Shown here: positions 34,265 to 44,704 of the stretch, piece by piece
How the letters are laid out: each line of letters opens with the position of its first letter
Numbering within the stretch: the stretch's first letter is position 1
Assembly (NCBI GenBank): GCA_021927905.1
Contig: BLLK01000019.1
Coordinates: 806,001-870,000, forward strand
From: Chaetoceros tenuissimus
Taxonomy: Eukaryota; Bacillariophyta; Thalassiosirophyceae; Chaetocerotales; Chaetocerotaceae
Direction of reading: 5' to 3'
DNA: 64,000 nt
Position numbers and translations under genes: made by a program
Notes under the pieces: generated by a model
Seen by the model: only the letters and a program-made list of their open reading frames with translations
Database searches by the model: none
Told to the model about the DNA's origin: nothing

Positions 34265-34526
34265 TATGTCTCAATATGCAAAGAGAATGTTATGTTTAGT
34301 AGCAGCCAATTGAATCATAAAATTATATACCACATTGTTCGATGATATTAATTCTTATAATAGAGCAAGTGGTGGCACTTTCGTGTCATTTTCGAAAATT
34401 AGATCATTTGTCAACCAAACAAAACTTTGACAAATTAACTTCTAGCTATTGAGTTCTCTACGTAGAATGAATTGTAATACCTAATAAGTTTTCTTTATTA
34501 TATTTCCTTTAAAGAGTCTCATTCCC

Positions 34527-37097
34527 TCATGCAGCAGCTGCATGTAGTGGAAAGACTCTGCTGTCATTGCACATTTGTGCAAGTATCATTCGAAGACCTT
34601 TCTCTCCACAAGCTATAATTGCATCGGTGTCTACATTACCAAAGAGCTTGCATCCTTCACAATAGTACTCGAAACCCTCAGCGGACTTTTGATTCGAGGA
34701 AAGAACATCACCTAGTAAGAAGAATATGTCTCTTCCTAAACGAGCTTCGATGGATTGTTTGTACTGTCTGCAAAGACTCATTGCCTCAAAAAGATATTTC
34801 ATACCATCCATAGGTACACCTAGCTCCTGGTCATAGATTTCGAATATATGCCGGAGAGTAAGAATAAGGTCTTTCGGTTGTGATGAAGTTGTTTTATCTC
34901 CAAAATCATCATCATCGCTCTTCTGGATGAGGCTTCGTTCATACTTAAGTACCTTGAGATATATCTCTAATGCTTGATTGGTCTCGCCAATGGCCTTGTA
35001 GACGGTCGCAACATTATACAACACAGCTACAATATCACTTTTCCTTGCAATGTTGCTATTAGTGCGAATGTCGAGACATTCAAGAAAAGTTGACAGAGCT
35101 GAGTCGTACTTGTTTGCCTTGTAATATACGAGACCAAGATAGTTCATAGTAGCAGAGACTTTGAAGTCCGTTGCTCCAAGAGTATTCTTCTTCAAAGAAA
35201 CAGCTTGTTCGAGATGAAGAATACAATCGGAAAAGTTACTCATAACTTCATAAATGTGAGCAATATTCACATGGAGCTCAGCTAGCAAGTCTGGGAATGC
35301 CAAGTCTTCATTGTCTTGTTGTTCATATTTTTTGAGTTTCTTCATTGCTCTTTGATACAAGAGCAATGCTTCTTCCAATTTCCCAGTCTCAACTAGGAGA
35401 GCTGCCATGTTACCCGAGTTTGTGACATAGCTCTGAATGAGGAAGTCGTCTTCAGGTAAAGGCAGAATGATATTACGGACTTGGAGAAGCGTCTCAAGGG
35501 CATCCTCGATCTTATCTTGAGAGTTGAAGACTTTGCTGAGGGTATTCAAGAGAGTGATTTTGGACTTCAATTGCTCGATCGAGATGAAAGCAGATGATGA
35601 GAGATGTTCTTGTAGTATACTTTGGGCGTTATCATAGTCCTTTTCAGAGATGTAGAGATCAGCTACAATCAAGACTGTCTTGACAATGTAGGTATGAGCA
35701 TATCCCAAAGTTGGTGTCGCGATGGAAAGATAAGTGAGGTAGTGTTCCAATGCCTCAGACGTGTATCGTAGAGTCTGCATGGTTTGAGCTACGTTGAAGT
35801 AACATACACCCAAATCCAAGTGTGTAAGAGGCAAGGAAAATAGCCTTCTGTCAAGACATTCTTGATAGCAACAGAGCGCCTGTTCGTAGTCACCAATGAT
35901 GAAGTAAACTCTACCCAAGTTATTAAAAACAGTCGCCATATTAGCAGTGAAGGAGGTGCTAGCATGACCATGAGCAACCTCATCAGCCTCTTCATGGTCT
36001 TCAAAGATGGAGAGTGATGCTTCAAAGTACTTGAGACAAGCTTTTCCTTGAGCTTGTACTAGCTTGTCATTATCCTCTGCGACAAGAGGAACTAGTTTCG
36101 TGTTCAAGAAGACCATTCCAATACAGTTGAGACATGTAGCCATGATGTAGTCACAGCAGAAGTTTGCTTCGTTTGAGAAGGAATTGACTTTGCTCTTTGC
36201 AATATGGAAGGATCGAAGACAGTCTAAGCACTGATGATAGAAGTTGATACTTCCATCAGCATTGTTGAGATGCCATTCAATGTGTCCTAGGTTGAGTAAT
36301 GCCATGGAGGTAAGCAAGTTGATCGTCACAAAAATATTTTCCTTCATTGTAGCAGCAGCACGAGTTTTAGAGTCATCTACTAGGACGAAGCTTTGATCAA
36401 TGTCGAGGAGTAGAGCAATAGCCTGACGAAAATGTGTTTTAGCAGAGTAGTAATCAGACTTGCGAGCCTTACATATACCTAAGTTGAAGAGAAGTGATGA
36501 TGTGATGGCCTTGGAAGAATAGTCATGAGCGTCAATTATATTTCCATCCACTTCAATCAACGAAAGGTTGATGGGACTTGCAAATGCAGATGTCCCTTCC
36601 TCGAAAGCTACATCCTCGGTAAAACTGCTATCCCTCCTCACTTCAGATTTGCTAGTATATGAGACGCTGGAGGAACCAGAGATAGTGCTAGGCAGGTTGA
36701 TGATGGGAATACAATCATGATTCAATTCGTTATGCTGTTCAGTTTGCTGGTGGCGGCGACTCTTTATCATTATGTTAGTTCCGGCAAGAAACAAGTCCTT
36801 CTCGTCCTCTGCAAATGGCATAGTCGTACTAAAGTCTACCTTGTTGTATCTCCTTGTAACAGCATGAGGCTGCTTTGGCAATGATGGCGTACTACAAGAA
36901 GCGGGAAGAAACTTTTTGGCAAAATTCAAGGTCTGAAAGAAGCGCTCCTCTTGCATTTGGTTGTATTCTGATGGTTCAGAACTTCTTGAAGCAGGATTTG
37001 TAGTAGGAGGATCACAGTGTTCCTCTTCAGCCGTAATAATGTTGCTCTGCTGTGAGGACGCAACAAAGTTGTTCTGTTCAACCAAGAATCTAATCAT
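34527..37097 (-). CDS. Large TPR-repeat protein, copy A
   Basis: One exon, 856 aa from ATG 37097. The same frame is open to another ATG at 37238 (903 aa), but copy B starts at the position matching 37097 (MIRFLVEQNNFV) and similarity ends ~15 bp upstream, so I prefer 37097. Residues ~190-856 are mostly tetratricopeptide repeats: SLLFNLGICKARKSDYYSAK, NNLGRVYFIIGDYEQALCCY, NIAHIYEVMSNFSDCILHLEQA, NYLGLVYYKANKYDSALSTF, LYNVATVYKAIGETNQALEIY. The N-terminus is disordered. TPRs mediate protein binding; no catalytic domain is present and the partner is unknown. It is the left arm of a large inverted duplication. The C-terminus is HAAAA. Confidence 0.88.
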   Translation of the reverse strand: MIRFLVEQNNFVASSQQSNIITAEEEHCDPPTTNPASRSSEPSEYNQMQEERFFQTLNFAKKFLPASCSTPSLPKQPHAVTRRYNKVDFSTTMPFAEDEKDLFLAGTNIMIKSRRHQQTEQHNELNHDCIPIINLPSTISGSSSVSYTSKSEVRRDSSFTEDVAFEEGTSAFASPINLSLIEVDGNIIDAHDYSSKAITSSLLFNLGICKARKSDYYSAKTHFRQAIALLLDIDQSFVLVDDSKTRAAATMKENIFVTINLLTSMALLNLGHIEWHLNNADGSINFYHQCLDCLRSFHIAKSKVNSFSNEANFCCDYIMATCLNCIGMVFLNTKLVPLVAEDNDKLVQAQGKACLKYFEASLSIFEDHEEADEVAHGHASTSFTANMATVFNNLGRVYFIIGDYEQALCCYQECLDRRLFSLPLTHLDLGVCYFNVAQTMQTLRYTSEALEHYLTYLSIATPTLGYAHTYIVKTVLIVADLYISEKDYDNAQSILQEHLSSSAFISIEQLKSKITLLNTLSKVFNSQDKIEDALETLLQVRNIILPLPEDDFLIQSYVTNSGNMAALLVETGKLEEALLLYQRAMKKLKKYEQQDNEDLAFPDLLAELHVNIAHIYEVMSNFSDCILHLEQAVSLKKNTLGATDFKVSATMNYLGLVYYKANKYDSALSTFLECLDIRTNSNIARKSDIVAVLYNVATVYKAIGETNQALEIYLKVLKYERSLIQKSDDDDFGDKTTSSQPKDLILTLRHIFEIYDQELGVPMDGMKYLFEAMSLCRQYKQSIEARLGRDIFFLLGDVLSSNQKSAEGFEYYCEGCKLFGNVDTDAIIACGEKGLRMILAQMCNDSRVFPLHAAAA

Positions 37098-38533
37098 GAT
37101 GAAGCTAGCTAGACTTGCCTTTATTTTCTTTTTCACTTGAATTATGAAAGAGGAAGGGAGATTGGGGTTTATTGCCTGTGTTGCAAGAAAATTTGAAGTC
37201 GTGAATTGGTGGTCGCTCACATCCTGATGGGTCTGCATTTGTTTTCATTTGATGTTGTATGTTTTTCGGGTCTGCACTTGTTTTCTTTCAAATGTCAAAG
37301 AAAATAGAAAAGAAGTAATTGATGACGAGGATTTTCTTGCGTTCCTCTGTTCTCAACATTTTCATCCTTGATCTTCTTTCTTGATAAAGTCGTTATTCAA
37401 GTTATGACGTCACCATGATTCCTTCCTTTCTTTAAAAGGTTTTAATGTTACAACAAAAATAATAACAACACTCATTGATTGAGGACTCTATCTACTATGA
37501 TATACAAACATGAAAAGAAAACTTCAATATGTTGGAATTCTAGTTGATTTGAGAAGCAATGAAGGAACAAAGGAAGATCATTCTATTAGAAACAAGTTGG
37601 CTCTTGTCTGCATCAATGTCTATTTAAGTTCTCAGTGACGTCACACTTGATGCGACATGAAGTATGTACTGCTCCCTCAACATTGGCAATCTCATTAATA
37701 CATGTAATCGTATGTACAAGGGAAAGAAAAACTTAAAGCGAGGAAAGAAGATAAAGGATGATGATGTACGTAGAGAAGAGAAGAGAGGAACGCAAGAATC
37801 TTCGACATCAATAACTTCCTTTTACGTACTTTCTTTGTCATTTCAAAATATCATTATTTCATGTTGAAACTTCAACTTGATGATGATTCCTTCCTTCGAA
37901 GAAAAAATGTTTTGAAATCATAATAATAATGATATATAATAATACTCAATGATTTTTAGTAACTTACAATATCTATTTTGATTTCATGATGTTATTAATT
38001 ATATTATTGCGAAAGAAAAATTGAATCAATCATTCATTCCACTTTGAAATAAGTATATGAATGCAATGAATGGAGATGCTCTATCTAGCTAGAAATAATG
38101 ATGATGAGATGAAATGCTGACTCAGTGAAACATTCTATTTGCAGTTGGCCGACTTTCCTCTGTTCCTGACACGTAATTGTTTCTCACTTAGACTTACGCT
38201 TTTGCCGTGCTTTATTACATAGAGTAACGTAATCATTGAGTATTATTATTAGTATTATTGTTTCTCACTTTCTCATGATGCAGATCTTTCATATTTTAGA
38301 AAAATGTACGTGCGTACCAACCTAGTATCGTACGTACGACAGATTAAAGCAACTAAGTCTCATGTGACGCAGGTCAGAAAACGCAGATCAAAGCATGCAG
38401 ATCTGCACCGCACAGCGCTCACCAACTAAAACTAAAAAAAGGGAACAAAATAAAAAAAGTAAAGACAAACAATCAAGTTGATAGATTTTCTCCTTCATTC
38501 ATTTTCTTTCTTTCCATACTAGCTAGCTTCGTC
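37098..38533. promoter_or_regulatory. Spacer between head-to-head TPR genes
   Basis: This 1.4-kb AT-rich stretch must hold the promoters of both TPR genes. Unlike the coding arms, the two halves are not mirror images of each other beyond ~15 bp, so the genes may be regulated differently. It contains tacgtacgac/gtacgtac-rich words near 38310-38340 and a run of gat/atg triplets. The 67-codon frame at 37664-37867 has no support. Confidence 0.5.
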
Positions 38534-41119
38534 ATGATTAGATTCTTGGTAGAACAAAACAACTTTGTTGTATCCTCACAGCAGAGCAACATTGTTACCA
38601 GTCCTCCTTCTTCTTCTGCCGCTGATGACATCACCTGTGATCATGTCTCATACTATCATCATCCCAAAAGTGCTGAACCATCAGAATACAACCAAATGCA
38701 AGAGGAGCGCTTCTTTCAGACCTTGAATTTTGCCAAAAAGTTTCTTCCCGCTTCTTGTAGTACGCCATCATTGCCAAAGCAGCCTCATGCTGTTACAAGG
38801 AGATACAACAAGGTAGACTTTAGTACGACTATGCCATTTGCAGAGGACGAGAAGGACTTGTTTCTTGCCGGAACTAACATAATGATAAAGAGTCGCCGCC
38901 ACCAGCAAACTGAACAGCATAACGAATTGAATCATGATTGTATTCCCATCATCAACCTGCCTAGCACTATCTCTGGTTCCTCCAGCGTCTCATATACTAG
39001 CAAATCTGAAGTGAGGAGGGATAGCAGTTTTACCGAGGATGTAGCTTTCGAGGAAGGGACATCTGCATTTGCAAGTCCCATCAACCTTTCGTTGATTGAA
39101 GTGGATGGAAATATAATTGACGCTCATGACTATTCTTCCAAGGCCATCACATCATCACTTCTCTTCAACTTAGGTATATGTAAGGCTCGCAAGTCTGATT
39201 ACTACTCTGCTAAAACACATTTTCGTCAGGCTATTGCTCTACTCCTCGACATTGATCAAAGCTTCGTCCTAGTAGATGACTCTAAAACTCGTGCTGCTGC
39301 TACAATGAAGGAAAATATCTTTGTGACGATCAACTTGCTTACCTCCATGGCATTACTCAACCTAGGGCACATAGAATGGCATCTCAAGAATGCTGATGGA
39401 AGTATCAACTTCTATTATCAGTGCTTGGAAAGCCTTCGATCCTTCCATACTGCAATGACCGGAGACAAATCCTTTTCCAATGAAGCACACTTCTGTTGTA
39501 ACTACATAATGGCTACATGTCTCAACTGTATTGGAATGGTCTTCTTGAACACGAAACTAGTTCCTCTTGTTGCAGAGGATAATGACAAGCTAGTACAAGC
39601 TCAAGGAAAAGCTTGTCTCAAGTACTTTGAAGCATCACTCTCCATCTTTGAAGACCATGAAGAGGCTGATGAGGTTGCTCATGATCATGCTAGCACCTCC
39701 TTCACTGCTAATATGGCGACTGTTTTTAATAACTTGGGTAGAGTTTACTTCATCGTCGGTGACTACGAACAGGCGCTCTGTTGCTATCAAGAATGTCTTG
39801 ACAGAAGGCTACATTCCTTGCCTCTTATACACTTGGATTTGGGTGTATGTTATTTCAACGTAGCTCAAACCATGCAGACTCTACGATACACGTCTGAGGC
39901 ATTGGAACACTACCTCACTTATCTTTCCATCGCGACACCAACTTTGGGATATGCTCATACCTACATTGTCAAGACAGTTTTGATTGTAGCTGATCTCTAC
40001 ATCTCTGAAAAGGACTATGATAACGCCCAAAGTATACTACAAGAACATCTCTCATCATCTGCTTTCATCTCGATCGAGCAATTGAAGTCCAAAATCACTC
40101 TCTTGAATACCCTCAGCAAAGTCTTTAACTCTCAAGATAAGATCGAGGATGCCCTTGAGACTCTTCTCCAAGTCCGTAATATCATTCTGCCTTTACCTGA
40201 AGACAACTTCCTCATTCAGAGCTATGTCACAAATTCGGGTAACATGGCAGCTCTCCTAGTTGAAACTGGGAAATTGGAAGAAGCATTGCTCTTGTATCAA
40301 AGAGCAATGAAGAAACTCAAAAAATATGAACAACAAGACAACGAAGACTTGGCATTCCCAGACTTGCTAGCTGAGCTCCATGTAAATATTGCACACATTT
40401 ATGAAGTTATGAGTAACTTTTCCGATTGTATTCTTCATCTCGAACAAGCTGTTTCTTTGAAGAAGAATACTCTTGGAGCAACGGACTTCAAAGTCTCAGC
40501 TACTATGAACTATCTTGGTCTCGTATATTACAAGGCAAACAAGTACGACTCAGCTCTGTCAACTTTTCTTGAATGTCTCCACATTCGTACTAATAGCAAC
40601 ATTGCAAAGAAAAGTGAAATTGTAGCTGTGTTGTATAATGTTGCGACCGTCTACAAGGCCATTGGCGAGACCAATCAAGCATTAGAGATATATCTCAAGG
40701 TACTTAAGTATGAACGAAGCCTCATCCAGAAGAGCGATGACGATGGAGATAGAACAACTTCACCTCAACCAAAAGACCTTATTCTTACTCTCCGGCATAT
40801 ATTCGAAATCTATGACCAGGAGCTGGGTGTACCTATGGATGGTATGAAATATCTTTTTGAGGCAATGAGTCTTTGCAGACAGTACAAACAATCCATCGAA
40901 GCTCGTTTAGGAAGAGACATATTCTTCTTACTAGGTGATGTTCTTTCCTCGAATCAAAAGTCCGCTGAGGGTTTCGAGTACTATTGTGAAGGATGCAAGC
41001 TCTTTGGTAATGTAGACACCGATGCAATTATAGCTTGTGGAGAGAAAGGTCTTCGTATGATACTTGCACAAATGTGCAATGACAGCAGAGTCTTTCCACT
41101 ACATGCAGCTGCTGCATGA
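38534..41119 (+). CDS. Large TPR-repeat protein, copy B
   Basis: One exon, 861 aa, opposite in orientation to copy A and nearly identical to it. TPR arrays occupy ~195-861 with the same motifs. Differences from copy A are few and clustered: the segment after SNIVTS (PPSSSAADDITCDHVSYYHH here), YYQCLESLRSFHTAMTGDKS, HSLPLI for FSLPLT, LHIR for LDIR, and SDDDGDRTTSP for SDDDDFGDKTTSS. The start is ATG 38534 in context tcgtcATGatt. Function is unknown beyond protein-protein scaffolding. The two intact copies show that the family is kept under selection or has been recently homogenised. Confidence 0.88.
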   Translation: MIRFLVEQNNFVVSSQQSNIVTSPPSSSAADDITCDHVSYYHHPKSAEPSEYNQMQEERFFQTLNFAKKFLPASCSTPSLPKQPHAVTRRYNKVDFSTTMPFAEDEKDLFLAGTNIMIKSRRHQQTEQHNELNHDCIPIINLPSTISGSSSVSYTSKSEVRRDSSFTEDVAFEEGTSAFASPINLSLIEVDGNIIDAHDYSSKAITSSLLFNLGICKARKSDYYSAKTHFRQAIALLLDIDQSFVLVDDSKTRAAATMKENIFVTINLLTSMALLNLGHIEWHLKNADGSINFYYQCLESLRSFHTAMTGDKSFSNEAHFCCNYIMATCLNCIGMVFLNTKLVPLVAEDNDKLVQAQGKACLKYFEASLSIFEDHEEADEVAHDHASTSFTANMATVFNNLGRVYFIVGDYEQALCCYQECLDRRLHSLPLIHLDLGVCYFNVAQTMQTLRYTSEALEHYLTYLSIATPTLGYAHTYIVKTVLIVADLYISEKDYDNAQSILQEHLSSSAFISIEQLKSKITLLNTLSKVFNSQDKIEDALETLLQVRNIILPLPEDNFLIQSYVTNSGNMAALLVETGKLEEALLLYQRAMKKLKKYEQQDNEDLAFPDLLAELHVNIAHIYEVMSNFSDCILHLEQAVSLKKNTLGATDFKVSATMNYLGLVYYKANKYDSALSTFLECLHIRTNSNIAKKSEIVAVLYNVATVYKAIGETNQALEIYLKVLKYERSLIQKSDDDGDRTTSPQPKDLILTLRHIFEIYDQELGVPMDGMKYLFEAMSLCRQYKQSIEARLGRDIFFLLGDVLSSNQKSAEGFEYYCEGCKLFGNVDTDAIIACGEKGLRMILAQMCNDSRVFPLHAAAA

Positions 41120-41280
41120 GGAAGAAATGAGAGCCTAAATAGGGAAATATTAAAGAAAACTTATTAGATATTACAATTCATTTTATCATCGTATTCGAAG
41201 AACTCAAGCACTAATTTTTGACAATCGAGAGATCTAATGTATTTCAATAAGAGTACTTTCGTTCACTTTAAAGTAATCAT

Positions 41281-44200
41281 TTATGTTTTCTTTTCAAAAT
41301 CATCACTAAAAACCCCGAGACCTTTGGGGGAGGTTTGCGACTGGGTTCTAACCCGATATGGTAATGGTGATACAATTTTTTCGGCAAGGACTGAAAAAGA
41401 ATTTGTTTTAGTTAAGGCTACTTCAACGAAAATTTGTTCTCTGCAAAATAGAAACTTACCAGGTTGACGGTATAGGTCTTCATCAAATTGAATCTTGACC
41501 ATCGACTGCACATCCAAATCTGAAGCCTTGTCAAGACTTAATAAAGCAGATGGAGTAATGTAGGAATTGTCAAACTTTTTCATCATATTGTATGTGTAGA
41601 ATGGAAGGGGAATGAGGAAGAGGGGTTGATAGAGTCCTTGTCGCATTGCTGTATAACCAATCAAAGTACATTGTGATAGAATGAGACCAACAAGAGTTCG
41701 CCTACAAGCTGACGGAAACAAAGATCCTCCACTTTCAAATTCTTGCGCATAAACTAGCAGCACTTGCTTTTTATACACAATAAGAGCACATAGAAAGTAG
41801 ACAGCTCCAACAGGCAAAATTATTGGTGAGATACATGCGTATGTGAAGCATATTACAATAACGAGAAGTTGATCTGGGTACCATATACCAGTGTCAAGGT
41901 ATTCCTTCTTGTAAACCTCATCTATTTCCCGCTGAGTCAAGAACTTCTGCCTGAATAGAGTTTTGATCAAAGTTTTCTTTGCTAGCACTGGTAACTGAAG
42001 CAATTTCATAGGCAAACCGGCCATTGTTTTCGTCATGAGTAGGCTAATAAAAAATCCAACCATAGTTGGTAAAGACCTTCCAAGAATAGCAAAAATAGAA
42101 CCCTGTATATTTATTAGTGATTGTCTTGAAACAAGTGTCATATGGTATTTATTCTCATAAAGCCTCACTTACCGGATGATCGACTATGGTACTAAACGCC
42201 ATCCATATAGATCCAGATGTCACAGTAATGTAGATATTAGCGAGCTGAGGATTTTGTTAGAACAACTTTTTAACAAAAAATATAGATTTCACAAGTATAT
42301 TCAGGATATGAACTCACTTGATAATAAAAATATCTTCCTAGAACAGTTCTCTGGATATCAGATTTCGTCTTCCTGCTTTCAAATTTCAAACCGATGGCCG
42401 CAAAAATGGTTGGCAAAATACTAATGATTGCAAGGAGCGCAACAACTGGTAAATAACCATTTACGAATGAAATCATGTGAGGATTGCCATCAAGTATCCA
42501 GCCAAAACCAGGCAAACTGGCAATATATTCAATATTGGAAAAAGATTGGATACTTGCTACAATCGTGGACCATAGCAAAGCACCCAATGCAATACAGAAA
42601 TTAGCAGTCAACTCTCGACCTTTGGAAAATGAGAGGTTGACATGTGCGTTCTCCCAAATAATATCCCGTGGATCAGGGGCTACAGACGACTTTATCACGT
42701 CGGGGTTGTCACTGAGTGGGATTTTAACTGCCATAGTCACACCTGTGAGGTTATTAAATGTTACAAAACCAGTTGCCGACATCTTTTGGACACTCATTGT
42801 ATCTACTACGGCATTTATCTCTTTATCAATGAGAGCAAATCCTCCAAAGAAAAAGTCTGCAAAGAGCTGAAAGAAAAATCCAAAAAGAGAACCCTTTCTG
42901 TTTCTAATTCCTAGGAACCCATCTTCGGTAGAAGTTCTTGACAAGGAAGATGTTGCTGCTCCAGTAGTGCTACTGATGACATTTGCAACCCACTTTCTTG
43001 CAGCTTTTGCAGCTATATTTCCTTCGTTCATTATCTCATGTGCCTCATTTTGCATAGTTGCAATCTTTTCATTTAGATCCTCGAGAGACTTTGTATAGTA
43101 GTTGATGGAATCGACCTTCTCTCCTTTCTGTGCAGAAGTTGTCTCATCAATATCAACATTTTTCCTATGGGATAACGACGAAACTGAGTCACATCTAATT
43201 TCAGATCAAATCATGTCTCAAAAAAATAGTAATTGATAACTTACCCTCTCATACTTTTGATCGGAAAAGTCTCGATACCAAGAAACATAAATCGCTTCTG
43301 ACCAACAACATGAGTTCCTCGCATACCAGTAGCTTCATGATAGGCAATACTCTTTTCCAATCGCCTCGCAACACGTTTACGTTTCGCACTCAATTTATCA
43401 AGCTCTGGAATATTCAAAACCACACAAGCACTATGGATCTGTCCCGGAAAAAGTTTATCAAAGTACTCATACAGCGCCATGTCACTTCTCAAATTCTTTG
43501 GCAATTCTTCTACGATCAAAGATCGCTGTGCTTGTGGATTCAATTCATTGGCTGGATCACCTTCTGCAAGATACAACATTCTCATTTCAAGATAATGCAA
43601 CAATTCATCCCTCATGGCATACAATACATAAATTGTCAAAAAGATCATGAAACAAGTCGGAAACCAAAGTCTCCACGAAGTATTGGGTACATTCGCCATG
43701 GAAAAGTAATAAAAACCAGTCGCACCTTCTCCGCCACTGGCAAAAACAGGCCACAATACGCACATTCCCCAAATTCCCGAAACAAAAGTGATTCTAAAGC
43801 AAAGTCGTATAAACCTTAGAAAGAAATATGAATCCAATCCACCGCTTTTACGTACAGATTCCCAACTTGCAGATAAGACTTTTGGCACCCATGCCAGTGG
43901 CAATATCGATTTGGGCAATTGTACAACCGTGGAATCATCCGATACATGTAATTTTCGTGAAGAATATACGGATGGTACAACCCGTGAAAAGAATTCATAG
44001 CCAATCATTAGGAATAAAAAGAGAAAAGAGTTGAAACCAAAGGAAGCCATTGCATCTGATACAGCGACATCTTTTGCGCCTGGTGTCGTCGCTCCTCCGA
44101 ATCCATGTAGTTTCGACAAGACCTCTTGATTGAATATTTGGTGATCGATAAGTTCTTGTTTATCGTAGTAAAATCGATCATGTTGCTGCTGTTGCTGAGG

Positions 44201-44350
44201 CTCTACTGGCGGCGGTGGAGGATAATATGGCTGCTGCTGTAAAATTTCTTCATTCTGCAGAAAGCGTTCTCCTGTTGCGAGGGAGTTCATCATGCCCCTC
44301 AGACCGCCTGCTGCTCCGTCAAACAGCTCATGTTCCTGAGCTTGGTCCAT
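41281..44350 (-). CDS. OSCA/CSC1/TMEM63-family cation channel
   Basis: Five exons (44350-43245, 43194-42318, 42244-42173, 42102-41460, 41390-41281) join in frame to 935 aa. Family signature: KMSATGFVTFNNLTGVTMAV followed by APDPRDIIWENAHVNLS, the SxxGFVTF...APEPxDIxW core of OSCA/CSC1 hyperosmolality- or mechano-gated channels. About ten membrane segments are visible: one near residue 110 (FNSFLFLFLMIGYEFF), two in 190-260, then the pore block from exon 2 on (LIDKEINA..., WSTIVASIQSF, LPVVALLAIISILPTIFA, YPDQLLVIVICFTYACISPI, LIGYTAMRQ). The N-terminus has Pro and Gln runs (PYYPPPPPVEPQQQQQ). It likely sits in the plasma membrane or vacuole and passes calcium on osmotic or mechanical stimulus. 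The last intron (69 nt) is optional in frame. Confidence 0.9.
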
Positions 44351-44704
44351 TGTGAATTATGAATTGTTATAAACTCTTTTATTGATATCTATTTGAGCAT
44401 ACTTAGATGTTGATAGGTTGATGAAAAAAAACAGGTGAAATGGTCCGTGAATGTTTATGTTTTTCCGTGACAATGACCAACAAGGCCTTTTTGTTGTCAT
44501 TTACGTTACAATACGGTTATCACAGAACATGGTATTGTTCTTTCAAAATTTGGCGACGATTTCAAATCCAAAATCTAAGTGAAAGCCTCATCTGCTACGT
44601 ATGTATCTATGGTTTTCTTCCTTTTTATAGCAACCAGGACCGATACCCATTCCAAGGATTGAGTCTCTACCTCATTATCTTGCTATATGTATTACTAATG
44701 CGGA
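44351..44704. promoter_or_regulatory. Divergent intergenic region (OSCA channel / GT8)
   Basis: 354 bp between divergent start codons of the channel and the glycosyltransferase. No ORF or repeat is supported. Both promoters should be here. Confidence 0.45.

Larger units (their letters stand above)
34466..41182. repeat. Large inverted duplication containing two TPR genes
   Basis: The left arm (about 34466-37112) and right arm (about 38519-41182) are reverse complements of ~2.65 kb each around a ~1.4-kb unrelated spacer. Similarity starts at ctagctagcttc, ~15 bp before each ATG, and ends ~65 bp after each stop at attacaattcatt. Long blocks are identical or nearly so, such as the span coding residues ~45-280. 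Divergence is concentrated in islands: residues ~20-45, the stretch after EWHL[NK]NADGSINFY, and a 3-codon indel near QKSDDDD. Confidence 0.9.

Noticed and set aside
37098-37238. 47-codon N-terminal extension of TPR copy A.
   Set aside because: The matching start in copy B, and the loss of similarity just upstream of it, favour the ATG at 37097.
37664-37867. 67-codon frame in the TPR spacer.
   Set aside because: Lysine-rich and low in complexity, with no homology.
34466-41182. Transposable element with inverted termini.
   Set aside because: The arms are complete TPR genes. No transposase, terminal motif or target-site duplication is visible.
41442-41460. 19-nt GT..AG intron in the OSCA gene (first AG after the last donor).
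   Set aside because: It is too short to splice, and it would shift the frame into an early stop. The acceptor at ctttttcag keeps the frame.
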